Origin: Deltaproteobacteria bacterium
GTDB lineage: Bacteria > Desulfobacterota > Desulfuromonadia > Geobacterales > Pseudopelobacteraceae
Assembly: GCA_021782545.1 (NCBI GenBank)
Contig: JAJXUW010000006.1
Location: 1-39,998, forward strand
DNA length: 39,998 bases
Direction: 5' to 3'
Part shown: piece after piece, positions 16,702 through 25,700 of the stretch
Numbering within the stretch: the stretch's first letter is position 1
Layout: each line of letters opens with the position of its first letter
Position numbers and translations under genes: made by a program
The notes under the pieces: model-generated
Database searches by the model: none
Seen by the model: the letters and a program-made list of their open reading frames with translations, nothing else
Told to the model about the DNA's origin: nothing

Positions 16702-17100
16702 ATGACCCTCGGTGCAGTTGCAGCCTTGATTGTCGCCCTCGCCTTGGTTGTACTGGTCCTGTTTCTGATTCCAACCATCCTGACGGTGAGGAGGATGGCC
16801 GCATCGGTGGCGTCACTGGCCGATCTGTTGGTCGGCGAACTCAGGCCCACCATCAAAGAGTTGAATGAGGTGCTGGTTGAGTTGAAGACGGTGGCAAGCG
16901 GTGTGGCCGAACATACCGACGATGTCAAAAAATTCATGACGGCCCTGGGAGAGACCGGTGACCAGATCTCCACCGTCAATCGATCGGTGGGGGTGGTTAC
17001 CAACCTCTTCAATCAGGCCGGCGCATGGGCCACAGGTTTCAAGGTGGCTGGCACCTATCTGCTGGAGCGGTATCTTAATCGCAAACGGAAAGGAGTATAA
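16702..17100 (+). CDS. DUF948-like membrane-anchored protein
   Basis: A 132-residue protein with one N-terminal membrane helix (about 4-28), then a long amphipathic helical region with regularly spaced Val/Leu and acidic residues, ending in a basic tail (NRKRKG). This layout fits the DUF948 family, often encoded beside YtxH proteins, as here. Function is unknown; a membrane-tethered coiled coil is what can be seen. AAAGGAG precedes the ATG. The YtxH gene starts three bases after its stop, so the two are coupled. Confidence 0.65.
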   Translation: MTLGAVAALIVALALVVLVLFLIPTILTVRRMAASVASLADLLVGELRPTIKELNEVLVELKTVASGVAEHTDDVKKFMTALGETGDQISTVNRSVGVVTNLFNQAGAWATGFKVAGTYLLERYLNRKRKGV

Positions 17101-17103
17101 CCA

Positions 17104-17406
17104 ATGGCTCGTGACGACAATGGGGTGTCAACAGGGACGGTAGTCGTTTCGTTTTTGGCCGGCGCGGCACTAGGGGCTGGTTTGGCGCTTCTGTATGCCC
17201 CCAAGAGCGGCCGTGAAACTAGGGGGCAGATCGCCGACCTGGCGGATGATGCCGTCGAGAAGATCAAGGAGTACGCCCGGGAGGCACAAAGCAAGATCGT
17301 CACCGCCTTTGAGGATGGTCAGGAGGCCATTCGCGAAAAGAAATCGATCCTGGCCTCGGCCATCGAGGCAGGACGGGAGGCGATGCAGAAGGAAAAAGGC
17401 AACTAG
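17104..17406 (+). CDS. YtxH domain-containing protein
   Basis: A 100-residue protein with a Gly/Ala-rich membrane segment (about 10-30) containing FLAGAALGAGLALLYAPKSG. The ETRGQIADLADD signature follows, then a charged helix rich in Lys, Glu and Ala. It is a paralogue of the 82-residue protein at 11019. The Shine-Dalgarno AAAGGAG lies inside the end of the upstream gene. In other bacteria YtxH is a general-stress protein of unknown mechanism. A strong terminator follows 40 bases later. Confidence 0.78.
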   Translation: MARDDNGVSTGTVVVSFLAGAALGAGLALLYAPKSGRETRGQIADLADDAVEKIKEYAREAQSKIVTAFEDGQEAIREKKSILASAIEAGREAMQKEKGN

Positions 17407-17445
17407 GGACATCGACCGGCTACACGTCTGTTGGTGACCTGCAAC

Positions 17446-17471
17446 GAGCCCGCCAGCTGTCTGGCGGGCTC
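17446..17471 (+). terminator. Rho-independent terminator after the YtxH gene
   Basis: A perfect 11-base stem GAGCCCGCCAG / CTGGCGGGCTC with a CTGT loop, followed by a T-rich stretch. Confidence 0.88.
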
Positions 17472-17511
17472 TGCTTGTATTTTGCCCAATAAAAACAGCT
17501 TATTATCTGAT

Positions 17512-17540
17512 TTGACATTCTGGCGCTAACTGATTATAAT
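17512..17540 (+). promoter_or_regulatory. Perfect consensus sigma-70 promoter upstream of the mltD-like gene
   Basis: TTGACA (17512-17517), exactly 17 bases, TATAAT (17535-17540). Every position of both hexamers and the spacer matches the bacterial housekeeping consensus. It lies 57 bases before the GTG start. Confidence 0.85.
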
Positions 17541-17597
17541 GCGCCCACTTTTTGCGCCATTTTTTGCAATGTTAATTGGTTTGAGGTGCGGTCTAAC

Positions 17598-19040
17598 GTG
17601 AAGATTCTGTCTCTTGTATGCGGTATCCTGCTGGCCTGGGCGCTCCCCGCCCTGGGTGCTGCAGATACTGCACAAAAGCTGCTGAACGAGTTGATGCAGC
17701 CCCGGAGTGCCAACCCCCGGTCGACGCTCAAGGCGGATGTCCTCCCGGCACCGTCCGACCTTGAAGAGTTGGCCGGCGGTGCACCGGCGTCTTTTGATCT
17801 CGCTGCCTTGAAAAACGAAAAGGTCGATCTTTCCGAGTTGCAGATGCCCGCTGATCTGCCCCCTTCCGATCTGCCCCTGACCCTGAACAGTCAGGTGGAG
17901 TATTTTATCAAGCAGTTTCAAGGCAGCTCAAAGGCCTCTTTTACGCGTTGGCTCACCCGGTCCACCCGGTATATCCCGATGATGAGGCAGGTGTTGCACA
18001 AGGAGGGGCTGCCGGAGGATCTGGTGTATCTGGCGATGATTGAGAGCGGTTTTACGCTCCATGCTCGTTCGGTTGCCAACGCTGTCGGTCCCTGGCAGTT
18101 CATGTCGGGCACCGGTCGCCGGTACTCTCTGCGTATTGACCAGTGGATCGATGAACGCAGGGATCCCGTCAAGGCCACGGTGGCTGCCGCCATGTATCTG
18201 AAGGATCTCTCCGGCATGTTTAACGGCGATTGGTATCTGGCGGCAGCTGGCTATAACGCTGGAGAAAACAAGATTTTCCGGGCGATCGACAAATACAATA
18301 CCAGCGATTTCTGGGAGCTTACCAAAGGTTCCTACCTCAAGCGTGAAACCAAGGAATACGTCCCCAAGTTGCTGGCAGCGGCCATTATCGCCAAGGATCC
18401 GCTCCGGTACGGTTTCACCGAGATCGCCTCGATCCCCCAGGTCGAATTTGATACGGTGACGCTAGCGGGACAGACCGATCTCAACCTGGTGGCCCGCCTC
18501 TGTGGAACCACCTATGAGACCATCCGTGAGTTGAACCCGGCTCTGCGCCAATGGGCTACCCCCCCCGACTACCCTGGCTTCGAACTGCGTATTCCAAAAG
18601 GGACCCGCCAACGCTTCGAGGCGGCCTTCAGTAAGATTTCCGCACACGACCGCTTCAATGAAAAAGCCCCCTATGCCTGGTATACTCCAGATCAACAGGA
18701 GGGGCAGACGAGCGTGGCCCGCAGGTTTCACATCAGTGCCGCTGAACTGGCTGAGCTGAACGGTCTGGGGCCTGATGACCAAGTGGCCGGCAGGGCGTTG
18801 CTTGTTCCCGGGGGACAAGCAGCCAAGGTTGCCGGCGAACCCAGGCAGATCGCCCGCAGACATAATATCCGCTACTACACGGTTCGCAAGGGTGATACCC
18901 TGACTACCTTGGCCCGTCGTTTCAAGGTATCCACCAGGTTGCTGACCGCCTGGAACAAGCTTAGGATGAAGACCGCCCTGGCTCCCGGCAGGCGTCTGAT
19001 TGTGGCCAAAAATGCTGTTGAGGGCACGGCAAAGGCGTAA
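17598..19040 (+). CDS. mltD: Membrane-bound lytic murein transglycosylase with LysM domains (MltD-like)
   Basis: The 480-residue precursor has a signal peptide (to about AADT, residue 21) and no lipobox Cys at the cleavage site. An N-terminal helical region precedes a goose-type/SLT lysozyme domain (about 115-235) with catalytic E149 in LAMIESGF and the AVGPWQFM and AAAGYNAGE motifs. A degenerate LysM lies near 355-400, and a clear C-terminal LysM begins YYTVRKGDTLTTLARRF. It cleaves glycan strands of peptidoglycan to 1,6-anhydromuramyl products in the periplasm. GTG 17598 has GAGGT ten bases upstream; a GTG at 17586 overlaps that site. It is followed by two genes on the same strand. Confidence 0.9.
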   Translation: MKILSLVCGILLAWALPALGAADTAQKLLNELMQPRSANPRSTLKADVLPAPSDLEELAGGAPASFDLAALKNEKVDLSELQMPADLPPSDLPLTLNSQVEYFIKQFQGSSKASFTRWLTRSTRYIPMMRQVLHKEGLPEDLVYLAMIESGFTLHARSVANAVGPWQFMSGTGRRYSLRIDQWIDERRDPVKATVAAAMYLKDLSGMFNGDWYLAAAGYNAGENKIFRAIDKYNTSDFWELTKGSYLKRETKEYVPKLLAAAIIAKDPLRYGFTEIASIPQVEFDTVTLAGQTDLNLVARLCGTTYETIRELNPALRQWATPPDYPGFELRIPKGTRQRFEAAFSKISAHDRFNEKAPYAWYTPDQQEGQTSVARRFHISAAELAELNGLGPDDQVAGRALLVPGGQAAKVAGEPRQIARRHNIRYYTVRKGDTLTTLARRFKVSTRLLTAWNKLRMKTALAPGRRLIVAKNAVEGTAKA

Positions 19041-19074
19041 CTGGATCCATATCCCATCCGAGAGGATTTATTCA

Positions 19075-19812
19075 ATGTATTCAATTTTGGTATGCGCCGC
19101 CGCAGGCATGGCGGTTTTTCTGGTGCTACTGCTGGCCCTCAAGCTAAGTTGGTGGCTTTCGTTTCTGATCGGCCTGGTGATTTTTACAGCCGCCTTTGTG
19201 CTGGTCTCCCGATTCATCATGAAAAGGGTGATGGCTGCCCTTGAGTTGGCTGGCAAGGATCTGCAGGCCCAACGGTTCGAAAAAGGGATTCGCGGGATGA
19301 AAGACGCCCTGCAATACGCCCCGTGGCAGCTGTATGTCGGCCGGCAGATCAACTCACAGATCGGCATGGCCTACTACATCAAGCGGGATTTTTCCAACGC
19401 CTTTCCCTATCTGGAGCGGGCCTTTTTCAAAAACTGGGCTGCCATGGGGATGCTGGCCATCTGCTATCTGAAACGCCAGAAGCGGGACAAGATGGAGCAG
19501 ACCTTTGAAAAGGCGGTGCAGTGGAATGGTAAGGAATCGTTACTCTGGAATCTGTACGCCTACTGCCTGGCCGAGGAGTGCAGCGATGCCGCAAAGGCCA
19601 AGGAGGTGCTGGCACGGGGACTCAAAAAACTGCCCAGTGATGCCCACCTAGTCGAAAACCTGGATCACCTGAACAACAACCGCAAGATGAAGATGCGGAG
19701 TTTTGGCGATGCCTGGTACCAGTTCCACCTTGAGTCGTTGGGGCAGTTGCAGAAGCATCAGATGGCGGCCATGGGCGGTAAAATGCAAAAACGGATGACG
19801 GTGCGCCGATGA
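19075..19812 (+). CDS. Membrane-anchored TPR-like protein
   Basis: A 245-residue protein with two N-terminal membrane helices (about 3-22 and 26-48). A helical-repeat region of TPR type follows, with recurring Ala/Gly/Tyr patterns such as GMAYYIKRDFSNAFPYLERA and LWNLYAYCLAEECSDAAKAK. The C-terminus is basic. TPR modules mediate protein contacts; the partner is unknown. ATG 19075 follows GAGAGGA. It is 34 bases after mltD and overlaps the receiver-like gene by four bases, which suggests the three gene products work together. Confidence 0.65.
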   Translation: MYSILVCAAAGMAVFLVLLLALKLSWWLSFLIGLVIFTAAFVLVSRFIMKRVMAALELAGKDLQAQRFEKGIRGMKDALQYAPWQLYVGRQINSQIGMAYYIKRDFSNAFPYLERAFFKNWAAMGMLAICYLKRQKRDKMEQTFEKAVQWNGKESLLWNLYAYCLAEECSDAAKAKEVLARGLKKLPSDAHLVENLDHLNNNRKMKMRSFGDAWYQFHLESLGQLQKHQMAAMGGKMQKRMTVRR

Positions 19813-20549
19813 ACGAGGTCGCAACAGATCGCCCGGAACTCTGGGTGCTGGGGGTGCGGGCCGGCGAAGGACGAGAGGCCCTGCTCTGCAGCTATCTGGA
19901 GGCTGCTGGATATCGGTCCAGGCTCGGCGACCTTGAGGCGTTGGCGGAAGGCCGGCCGCTGGGGGTGGTTCTGGACATCTCTCCGCACGCTAGCGACGGC
20001 TGGGGTATCCTGCTGCAGATCAAGACCAATCCGGCCACGCGTGACATTCCGGTGTTGCCGGTATTCTTGAGCGAGAAGGGCAAGCTGGGAGGGGTCTTTC
20101 CGGTAACCGGTTTCTTTGTGGCGCCGGTTGACGAACAGTATCTTCTCGACCGACTGGCGGTTTATGGCCTGACCGAGGAGGCTGAAACGTGGGATCTGCA
20201 GGCGTTGATGGTTTCCAGATCCGGCGAGGAGAAGCTTTCCAAGGCACTTGAGGGGGTCGGCTTTGAGGTGGTTAAGGGGTATACCGGCAAAGAGGCCCTG
20301 GCCTTGACCTCGCTTCACCCCAAATACCTCGCCTTCTGTACGGTGATGTTGCCTGATATGTCGGCCTTTGAACTGTTGGAAAAATTCCATCTGTTTCCCT
20401 ACAGCCAGAACATGCCTTTTTTTGTGCTGTTAAAGGGAGAGCTTAAAGAGGGCGAAAAAATGGCGATGAGCCGTGAAATTGCCTGTCTGGTAAGCAAGAA
20501 ACAGCTCTCTCGCGAGGAATTTTTGAAGTATCTGCGCAACCGCGCATAA
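19809..20549 (+). CDS. Tandem degenerate receiver-domain protein
   Basis: A 246-residue protein made of two CheY-like halves and no output domain. In the first (about 10-118), VVLDIS supplies D56 at the phosphoryl-accepting position and P-rich strands follow, but the conserved Lys is replaced (FFVAPVDE). In the second (about 128-240), the MLPDMSAFELL helix entry is intact, but the acceptor Asp is replaced by Thr (FCTVMLPDM). Signalling by phosphorylation is thus doubtful, and a scaffold role is possible. The start codon overlaps the stop of the TPR gene (ATGA). Confidence 0.65.
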   Translation: MNEVATDRPELWVLGVRAGEGREALLCSYLEAAGYRSRLGDLEALAEGRPLGVVLDISPHASDGWGILLQIKTNPATRDIPVLPVFLSEKGKLGGVFPVTGFFVAPVDEQYLLDRLAVYGLTEEAETWDLQALMVSRSGEEKLSKALEGVGFEVVKGYTGKEALALTSLHPKYLAFCTVMLPDMSAFELLEKFHLFPYSQNMPFFVLLKGELKEGEKMAMSREIACLVSKKQLSREEFLKYLRNRA

Positions 20550-20576
20550 AAAAGCGCCGAGAGTTCCGCTGGTTAC

Positions 20577-20628
20577 AAACAGAAAAGCCCCTGCAACCGA
20601 TTCGTGGTCTGCAGGGGCTTTTCTGTTT
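20577..20628. terminator. Bidirectional rho-independent terminator
   Basis: A perfect 19-base stem (AAACAGAAAAGCCCCTGCA with its complement) and a 14-base loop between the receiver-like gene and the converging foldase gene. A- and T-rich outer arms allow use from both strands. Confidence 0.9.
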
Positions 20629-20655
20629 GTGGTCGATCCCGTTTGGGGTCTCGGG

Positions 20656-21732
20656 TTACAACACCCCTTTAGTGTCTTTAAGCTCAATACTTGCCTTGGC
20701 ACGCAGGTCCTTCATCCACTGTGCGAAGCGTTCATCCTGCTTGCGTCGGTACAGTTGATCTTCAATCGAGGCTTTTACCTGTTCAAACGGTTTCACCTTG
20801 CCGCTGATATGCTCCTCCAGTTTGACGATGTGGAGCCCTGACGGTGTTGAAACCAGTTCACCCACCTCACCGGGTTTGAGCGGCAGCAGGGCCTTTTCCA
20901 GTTCTGGCAGCATCTCACCCCGCTTGAAAGTGCCCAGATCACCGCCGTCCTGCTTGGCGGCCGGGTCATCAGAGTACTTCCGGGCCAGTTCGGCAAAGTC
21001 TTTACCGCTACGGGCCTGGTACAGTACATTCAACGCTTTTGCCATGGCCTTCTGGGCTTCGGCAGCGGGGGCCTTTTCATCGATCTTGATGAAGATGTGA
21101 CGGGCCTTGAACTGCTCATCCTCGACATAATTATTTAGATGTGTCGCATAATATTCCTTGACTTCTTCAGGACTGACATAGGCCTTGGAGCGGACCTCCA
21201 GACTTACCAGGCGCAGCCGTTCCAGCTGCTCCCGGATCTGGTTTTCGTACTGGTCAAGGGTGTAGCCCTGCCGCTTCAGCGCATCAAGCAGTTGCTGTTG
21301 TGACATGTTATTGTTCTGACGTTTGACATCCTCAATGGCCTGGCGAACCTCATCATCCGTGATCTTTATCCCCAGCTCCTTTACCTTCTGGTCGGTGAGC
21401 TGTTTTTCGATCATGCGGTCCAGCACGGTCTTACGCAGGTTGCTGCGCGCCTTGTCGTCAAGCAGCCCCTTTTTCTCGCTCTCGGCAATTACCGGTTGGG
21501 CCTCGCGGCGTACCTCGTGGAAGGTGATGATGTCGTCATTCACGATGGCGGCTATCCCATTGACATGCACTGAGCCGGCAGGTAACGGCGGCAGGGTCTG
21601 CTGAGGCAGCAGGGCGGCGGTAGGTGGTTTAACCGGCTCAGCCACCGGAGCGGGTGCGGAGGCGCACCCGCCCAGCAGCAGGGCCGATAGGAACACAGTA
21701 GGTACAGCGCGTTGCATGTGCGAGATGATCAT
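20656..21732 (-). CDS. SurA/PpiC-type peptidyl-prolyl isomerase lipoprotein
   Basis: The 358-residue precursor has a lipoprotein signal with lipobox LLGGC (Cys 23). A SurA-like N-terminal chaperone domain follows (about 58-195, starting GIAAIVNDDIITFHEV), then one parvulin domain (about 205-310) with RHIFIKID, GGDLGTF and GLHIVKLE motifs. It likely folds outer-membrane or periplasmic proteins after export. Start ATG 21732 follows GAGG; a second ATG at 21717 is possible. It is the last gene of the mfd operon, 20 bases after the previous foldase. Confidence 0.88.
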   Translation of the reverse strand: MIISHMQRAVPTVFLSALLLGGCASAPAPVAEPVKPPTAALLPQQTLPPLPAGSVHVNGIAAIVNDDIITFHEVRREAQPVIAESEKKGLLDDKARSNLRKTVLDRMIEKQLTDQKVKELGIKITDDEVRQAIEDVKRQNNNMSQQQLLDALKRQGYTLDQYENQIREQLERLRLVSLEVRSKAYVSPEEVKEYYATHLNNYVEDEQFKARHIFIKIDEKAPAAEAQKAMAKALNVLYQARSGKDFAELARKYSDDPAAKQDGGDLGTFKRGEMLPELEKALLPLKPGEVGELVSTPSGLHIVKLEEHISGKVKPFEQVKASIEDQLYRRKQDERFAQWMKDLRAKASIELKDTKGVL

Positions 21733-21752
21733 GGAGGTGGCCTCGACCTGGA

Positions 21753-22667
21753 CTATTTATTGGCCGGGGCCGTAGGGGCTGCCGCCGGTTGTGGTTGGGC
21801 CTCAGAGAACGAGCTGTCCTTCAGTTCGATCTTGGCACCTTTTTTTAGATCGTCTTTGAGTTTCATGAATACTTGCTGCTGAATCTGCGGCATCAGGGCG
21901 GCCTTGATCTGGTCCTTCACCTCGTCAAAGGGGCGGATACCGGCCGGACGCTTGCCGGTCAACTTGATGATGTGGTAGCCGAACTCGCTCTTGACAATAC
22001 CCGAGACCTGGCCTTCCTTGAGGCCGAATACCACCTTTTCAAAGACGGGCACCATATTGCCCTTGCCGAACCAGCCCAGGTCTCCGCCCTTGCTGGCAGA
22101 GCTGTCTATTGATTTGCTCTTGGCAAGGTCCTCGAATTTCGCGCCAGCCTTCAGCTGGGCCAGAATCTGCTTGGCTTCCTGTTCGGTCTTGACCAGGATA
22201 TGGCTTGCTCTGACCTGTTCGCCGGTCTTGAACTTGTCAAGGTTCTGGTCGTAGAACTTTTTCAGTTGATCGTCGGTGAGCTTGGCGTCGGTCTCCACCT
22301 TCTTCTTCAGGTAGGTGTCAACGATGATCCGCTTCTTCAGATCAGCCAGTTTGGCATCCACCTCCGGGCTCTTGTCGATCCCGTCCTTGGCCGCCTGTTG
22401 CAGGATCAGTTCCCGCATGATCAGGCTATCAAGCATTTCTTTTTTCCCCTGGGGGGTGTCGGCCATGGGACGGATGTTCTCCGGCAACGCCTTGACTTCG
22501 CGGTCAAAATCGTCACTGGTGATGGCGGTACCGTTAACGGTGGCCAGCACCTTGGCATCTTTACTGACGGTGCTGCTGGTTGAAGTGGAGGTCTTGCTCT
22601 GACAGGCCGTCAGGGCGGCCAGGCCGAGTGCGGCGATCATCAGCTTGATAACAGTACGAGTGTTCAC
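21753..22667 (-). CDS. PrsA/PpiC-type foldase lipoprotein
   Basis: The 304-residue precursor has a lipoprotein signal ending in LAALTAC (Cys 22), a Ser/Thr-rich tether, an N-terminal SurA_N-like helical region and one parvulin domain (about 165-265: RASHILVKTE, GGDLGWFGKG, GYHIIKLTG). A Gln/Pro/Ala-rich tail ends the protein. It catalyses prolyl isomerisation of secreted proteins. GTG 22667 was chosen because AAAGGAG lies just upstream and the lipoprotein signal then starts properly. A longer frame from ATG 22766 overlaps the mfd stop by four bases but buries the signal peptide. Confidence 0.88.
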   Translation of the reverse strand: MNTRTVIKLMIAALGLAALTACQSKTSTSTSSTVSKDAKVLATVNGTAITSDDFDREVKALPENIRPMADTPQGKKEMLDSLIMRELILQQAAKDGIDKSPEVDAKLADLKKRIIVDTYLKKKVETDAKLTDDQLKKFYDQNLDKFKTGEQVRASHILVKTEQEAKQILAQLKAGAKFEDLAKSKSIDSSASKGGDLGWFGKGNMVPVFEKVVFGLKEGQVSGIVKSEFGYHIIKLTGKRPAGIRPFDEVKDQIKAALMPQIQQQVFMKLKDDLKKGAKIELKDSSFSEAQPQPAAAPTAPANK

Positions 22668-22762
22668 GGTTGCTCCTTTAAGAAACGGGATAACGGTATA
22701 GTATAACTTTTCAAAAATATCATAGCTGAATAGCCGGTTGCAAGGTGCAATACCGTCAGGGA

Positions 22763-25700
22763 TCATCCCAGCCGGTGTGCGGTATCGTTGGCCACGGTCA
22801 GCAGGTCGGCGTTGGTGGCGTTGAGGGGCAGGGTCACCAGCAGTTTGTGGTCGGGGGTGAACTGGTAAACGGCCGGTTCACGGCGGATAAGCTCAATCAA
22901 TCGTTCAGGCTGTACCGGTGTTGCGGGATGGAAGGTGAGGATCAACCGTTTACCGTCGTTGTCCAGCTTCTGGATCTTGCGTTCCTTCAGGCGGATCCGC
23001 AATCTCATCACGTCTCCCAGGGTGACCGCGGTAGGGGGGAGGTGCCCATAGCGGTCGGCCATCTCCGCCATGGTCCCATCCACGTCGTCATCGGCCTCGG
23101 CCTGCACCAAGCGCTTATAGAGCATCAGCCGCTGGTTGGTGTCCGGCACGTAGCTCTCGGGGATATAGGCGGCAACGGCCAGGTTGATCTCCGGTTCGCA
23201 GCGTTCCTCCAGCGCTTCGCCCTTCAGCTGGGCGATCGCCTCCTCCAGTAGCTGGTTGTAGTATTCAAAGCCGATGTCGGCCACGGCGCCGGACTGACGG
23301 GGCCCCAGCAGGTCGCCGGCGCCGCGCAGCTCAAGGTCGTGGGTGGCGATCCGGAAACCGGCTCCCAGTTCGGTGATCTCCTGGATGATCTTGAGCCGTT
23401 CGCGGGCGTCCTGGGTAATCGCCCCTGCACCGGGTATCAGCAGGTAGGCCTCGCCCCGCACCGCCGAACGGCCGATACGGCCGCGCAGCTGGTAGAGCTG
23501 CGACAGGCCGTAGGTGTCGGCCCGGTCGACGATCATGGTGTTGGCCCGGGGGATATCCAGGCCGGATTCGATGATGGTGGTGCAGAGCAGCAGGTTGGTC
23601 TGACCATGCATGAAGCCCAGCATTACCTTTTCCAGCTCCTTCTCCTCCATCTGGCCATGGGCCACGGCGATGCGTGCCTCAGGCACCAGCCGGCGCAACC
23701 GTTCGGCCACCAGGCCGATGCTTTGCACCCGGTTGTGGACGAAGAACACCTGGCCATCCCGTTGCAACTCCCGCCGAACGGCCTCCTGGATCAGTTCGTC
23801 GCGGTCCCTCGCCACCACGGTGCGGATCGCCTGGCGGTCAACCGGGGGGGTATCGATGATGGAGAGGTCGCGGATGCCCATCATCGACATGTGCAGGGTG
23901 CGGGGGATCGGGGTGGCGGTGAGGGTCATGATGTCCACGCTGGCCCGGTATTTTTTCAGGCGGTCCTTGTCCTTGACCCCGAAGCGTTGCTCCTCGTCCA
24001 CGATCAGCAGGCCCAGGTCCTTGAAGGCCACGTCCTTCTGCAGCAGGCGGTGGGTGCCGATGATGATGTCGATCTCCCCTTTTTTCACCCGCTCCAGGAT
24101 CGCCTTCTGCTCCGTCGCCGTGCGGAACCGGGAGAGCATCTCCACCGTGACGGGGTGCTCTTTCAGGCGACCGGTGAAGGTCTCGAAATGCTGCTGCGCC
24201 AGGATGGTGGTGGGGACCAGCACCGCCACCTGTTTGCCGTCCAAAACCGCCTTGAAGGCCGCCCGCAGCGCCACCTCGGTCTTGCCGTACCCCACGTCGC
24301 CACAGACCAGGCGGTCCATCGGGCGGGAATGCTGCATGTCGGCCAGCACATCCATGATGGCGCTCAGTTGGTCCGGGGTCTCCTCCCAGGGGAAGGTGGC
24401 CTCGAATTCGCGGTACAGCTCGTCTGGCGGTGAAAAGGCAAAGCCTTGGGATGCCTGGCGTCTGGCGTAGATCTCCAACAGTTCGGCGGCCAGCTCCTCC
24501 ACCGCCTTTTTCGCCTTGCTGCGGGTCTTTTCCCAGCCGGTGCCGCCTAGTTTGGCGGGATGGGGTTGCGCGCCTTCGCCGCCCACATAGCGCTGTACCA
24601 GGCCTAAGCGATCGATCGGCAGGTAGAGCTTGTCGTTGCCGGCATATTCAAGCAGCAGAAAATCACCTTCGATCGCCCCCATCTTCAGGTGCTGCAGACC
24701 ACGATAGATACCGATGCCGTGATCGATATGCACCATGGCGTCGCCTGGTTTCAGTTCCGCCAGCGAGGCCATGATCTGCTTGCTGCGCAGGGCGCTGACC
24801 CCGCTCTTGCGGCGCACCCGCTTGCCGAACAGTTCTTCTTCGACGATCAGGGCCAGCTTAAGCCCGGGCAGGCGACAACCGCAGGTGAGCTCCCCCAGGG
24901 CCAGCACAAACGGTGTGGCGGCAGCCAGGTCGAGGGCTGTTGTCAACCCCTCTGCCAGCTGGGCTGCGGGGACGATCCCATAGGGTTCCAGCAATGTTTT
25001 CAGGCGTTCGGCCTGGGATGGCTGGTGGCAGATGATGATGCAGCGCCAGCCATGAGCCTGCCACTCCTGGAGACGGACACTGATCCCCTGCAGTGCATGC
25101 TCACGGTCGCGTCCTACGGCGACCCGCAGGTCAGCATTGTTTTCGCAGGGGATGGCGATGCTCATGCGGTCGGGACGCTGATCGCTGAGTGCTAGGAGCG
25201 GCATTTCGATCCGTTGTTGTCGGTCAACCAGCGTGGCTAGTGCCTCAGGAGCCAGATACAGCTCCTGTGGTTGAGGGTGCAACCGCCCTTCGGCCAAGGC
25301 CTTCTGGGTGCCCAGCAGCAGATCGCTGGCCTGATTCGCGCTGGCTTGCTCGAGGACAGTGGGGTCGACCAGCGCCAGCAGTGGTGCGTCGAGATAGTCG
25401 AAGAACGTCTCCAGACCGGGATGGAACAGGGGTTGCAGATAGTCAACCCCCTCGGGGTACACACTCTGTTGCAGCTCTTCCGCCAGACTGCGGCGGCGGT
25501 CGGCCGGCAGATCCAGTTCATCGGCCCGTATTTTCAGCCGCGGCAGGAACGCCTCCAGCACCTCATTGGTCAGCAGTAGTTCCCGCGACGGGAGCAGGGT
25601 GAGCCGCTTAAGGGGTTCCAGAGAGCGCTGGCTTACCGGGTCAAAGCTGCGCAAGGTTTCGATGGTGTCGCCGAACAGTTCGATCCGCACCGGCCGTGGC

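Noticed and set aside
23339-24433. Plus-strand open frames opposite mfd
   Set aside because: Mfd motifs are continuous on the minus strand. These frames are His/Gly/Gln-rich with no recognisable fold.
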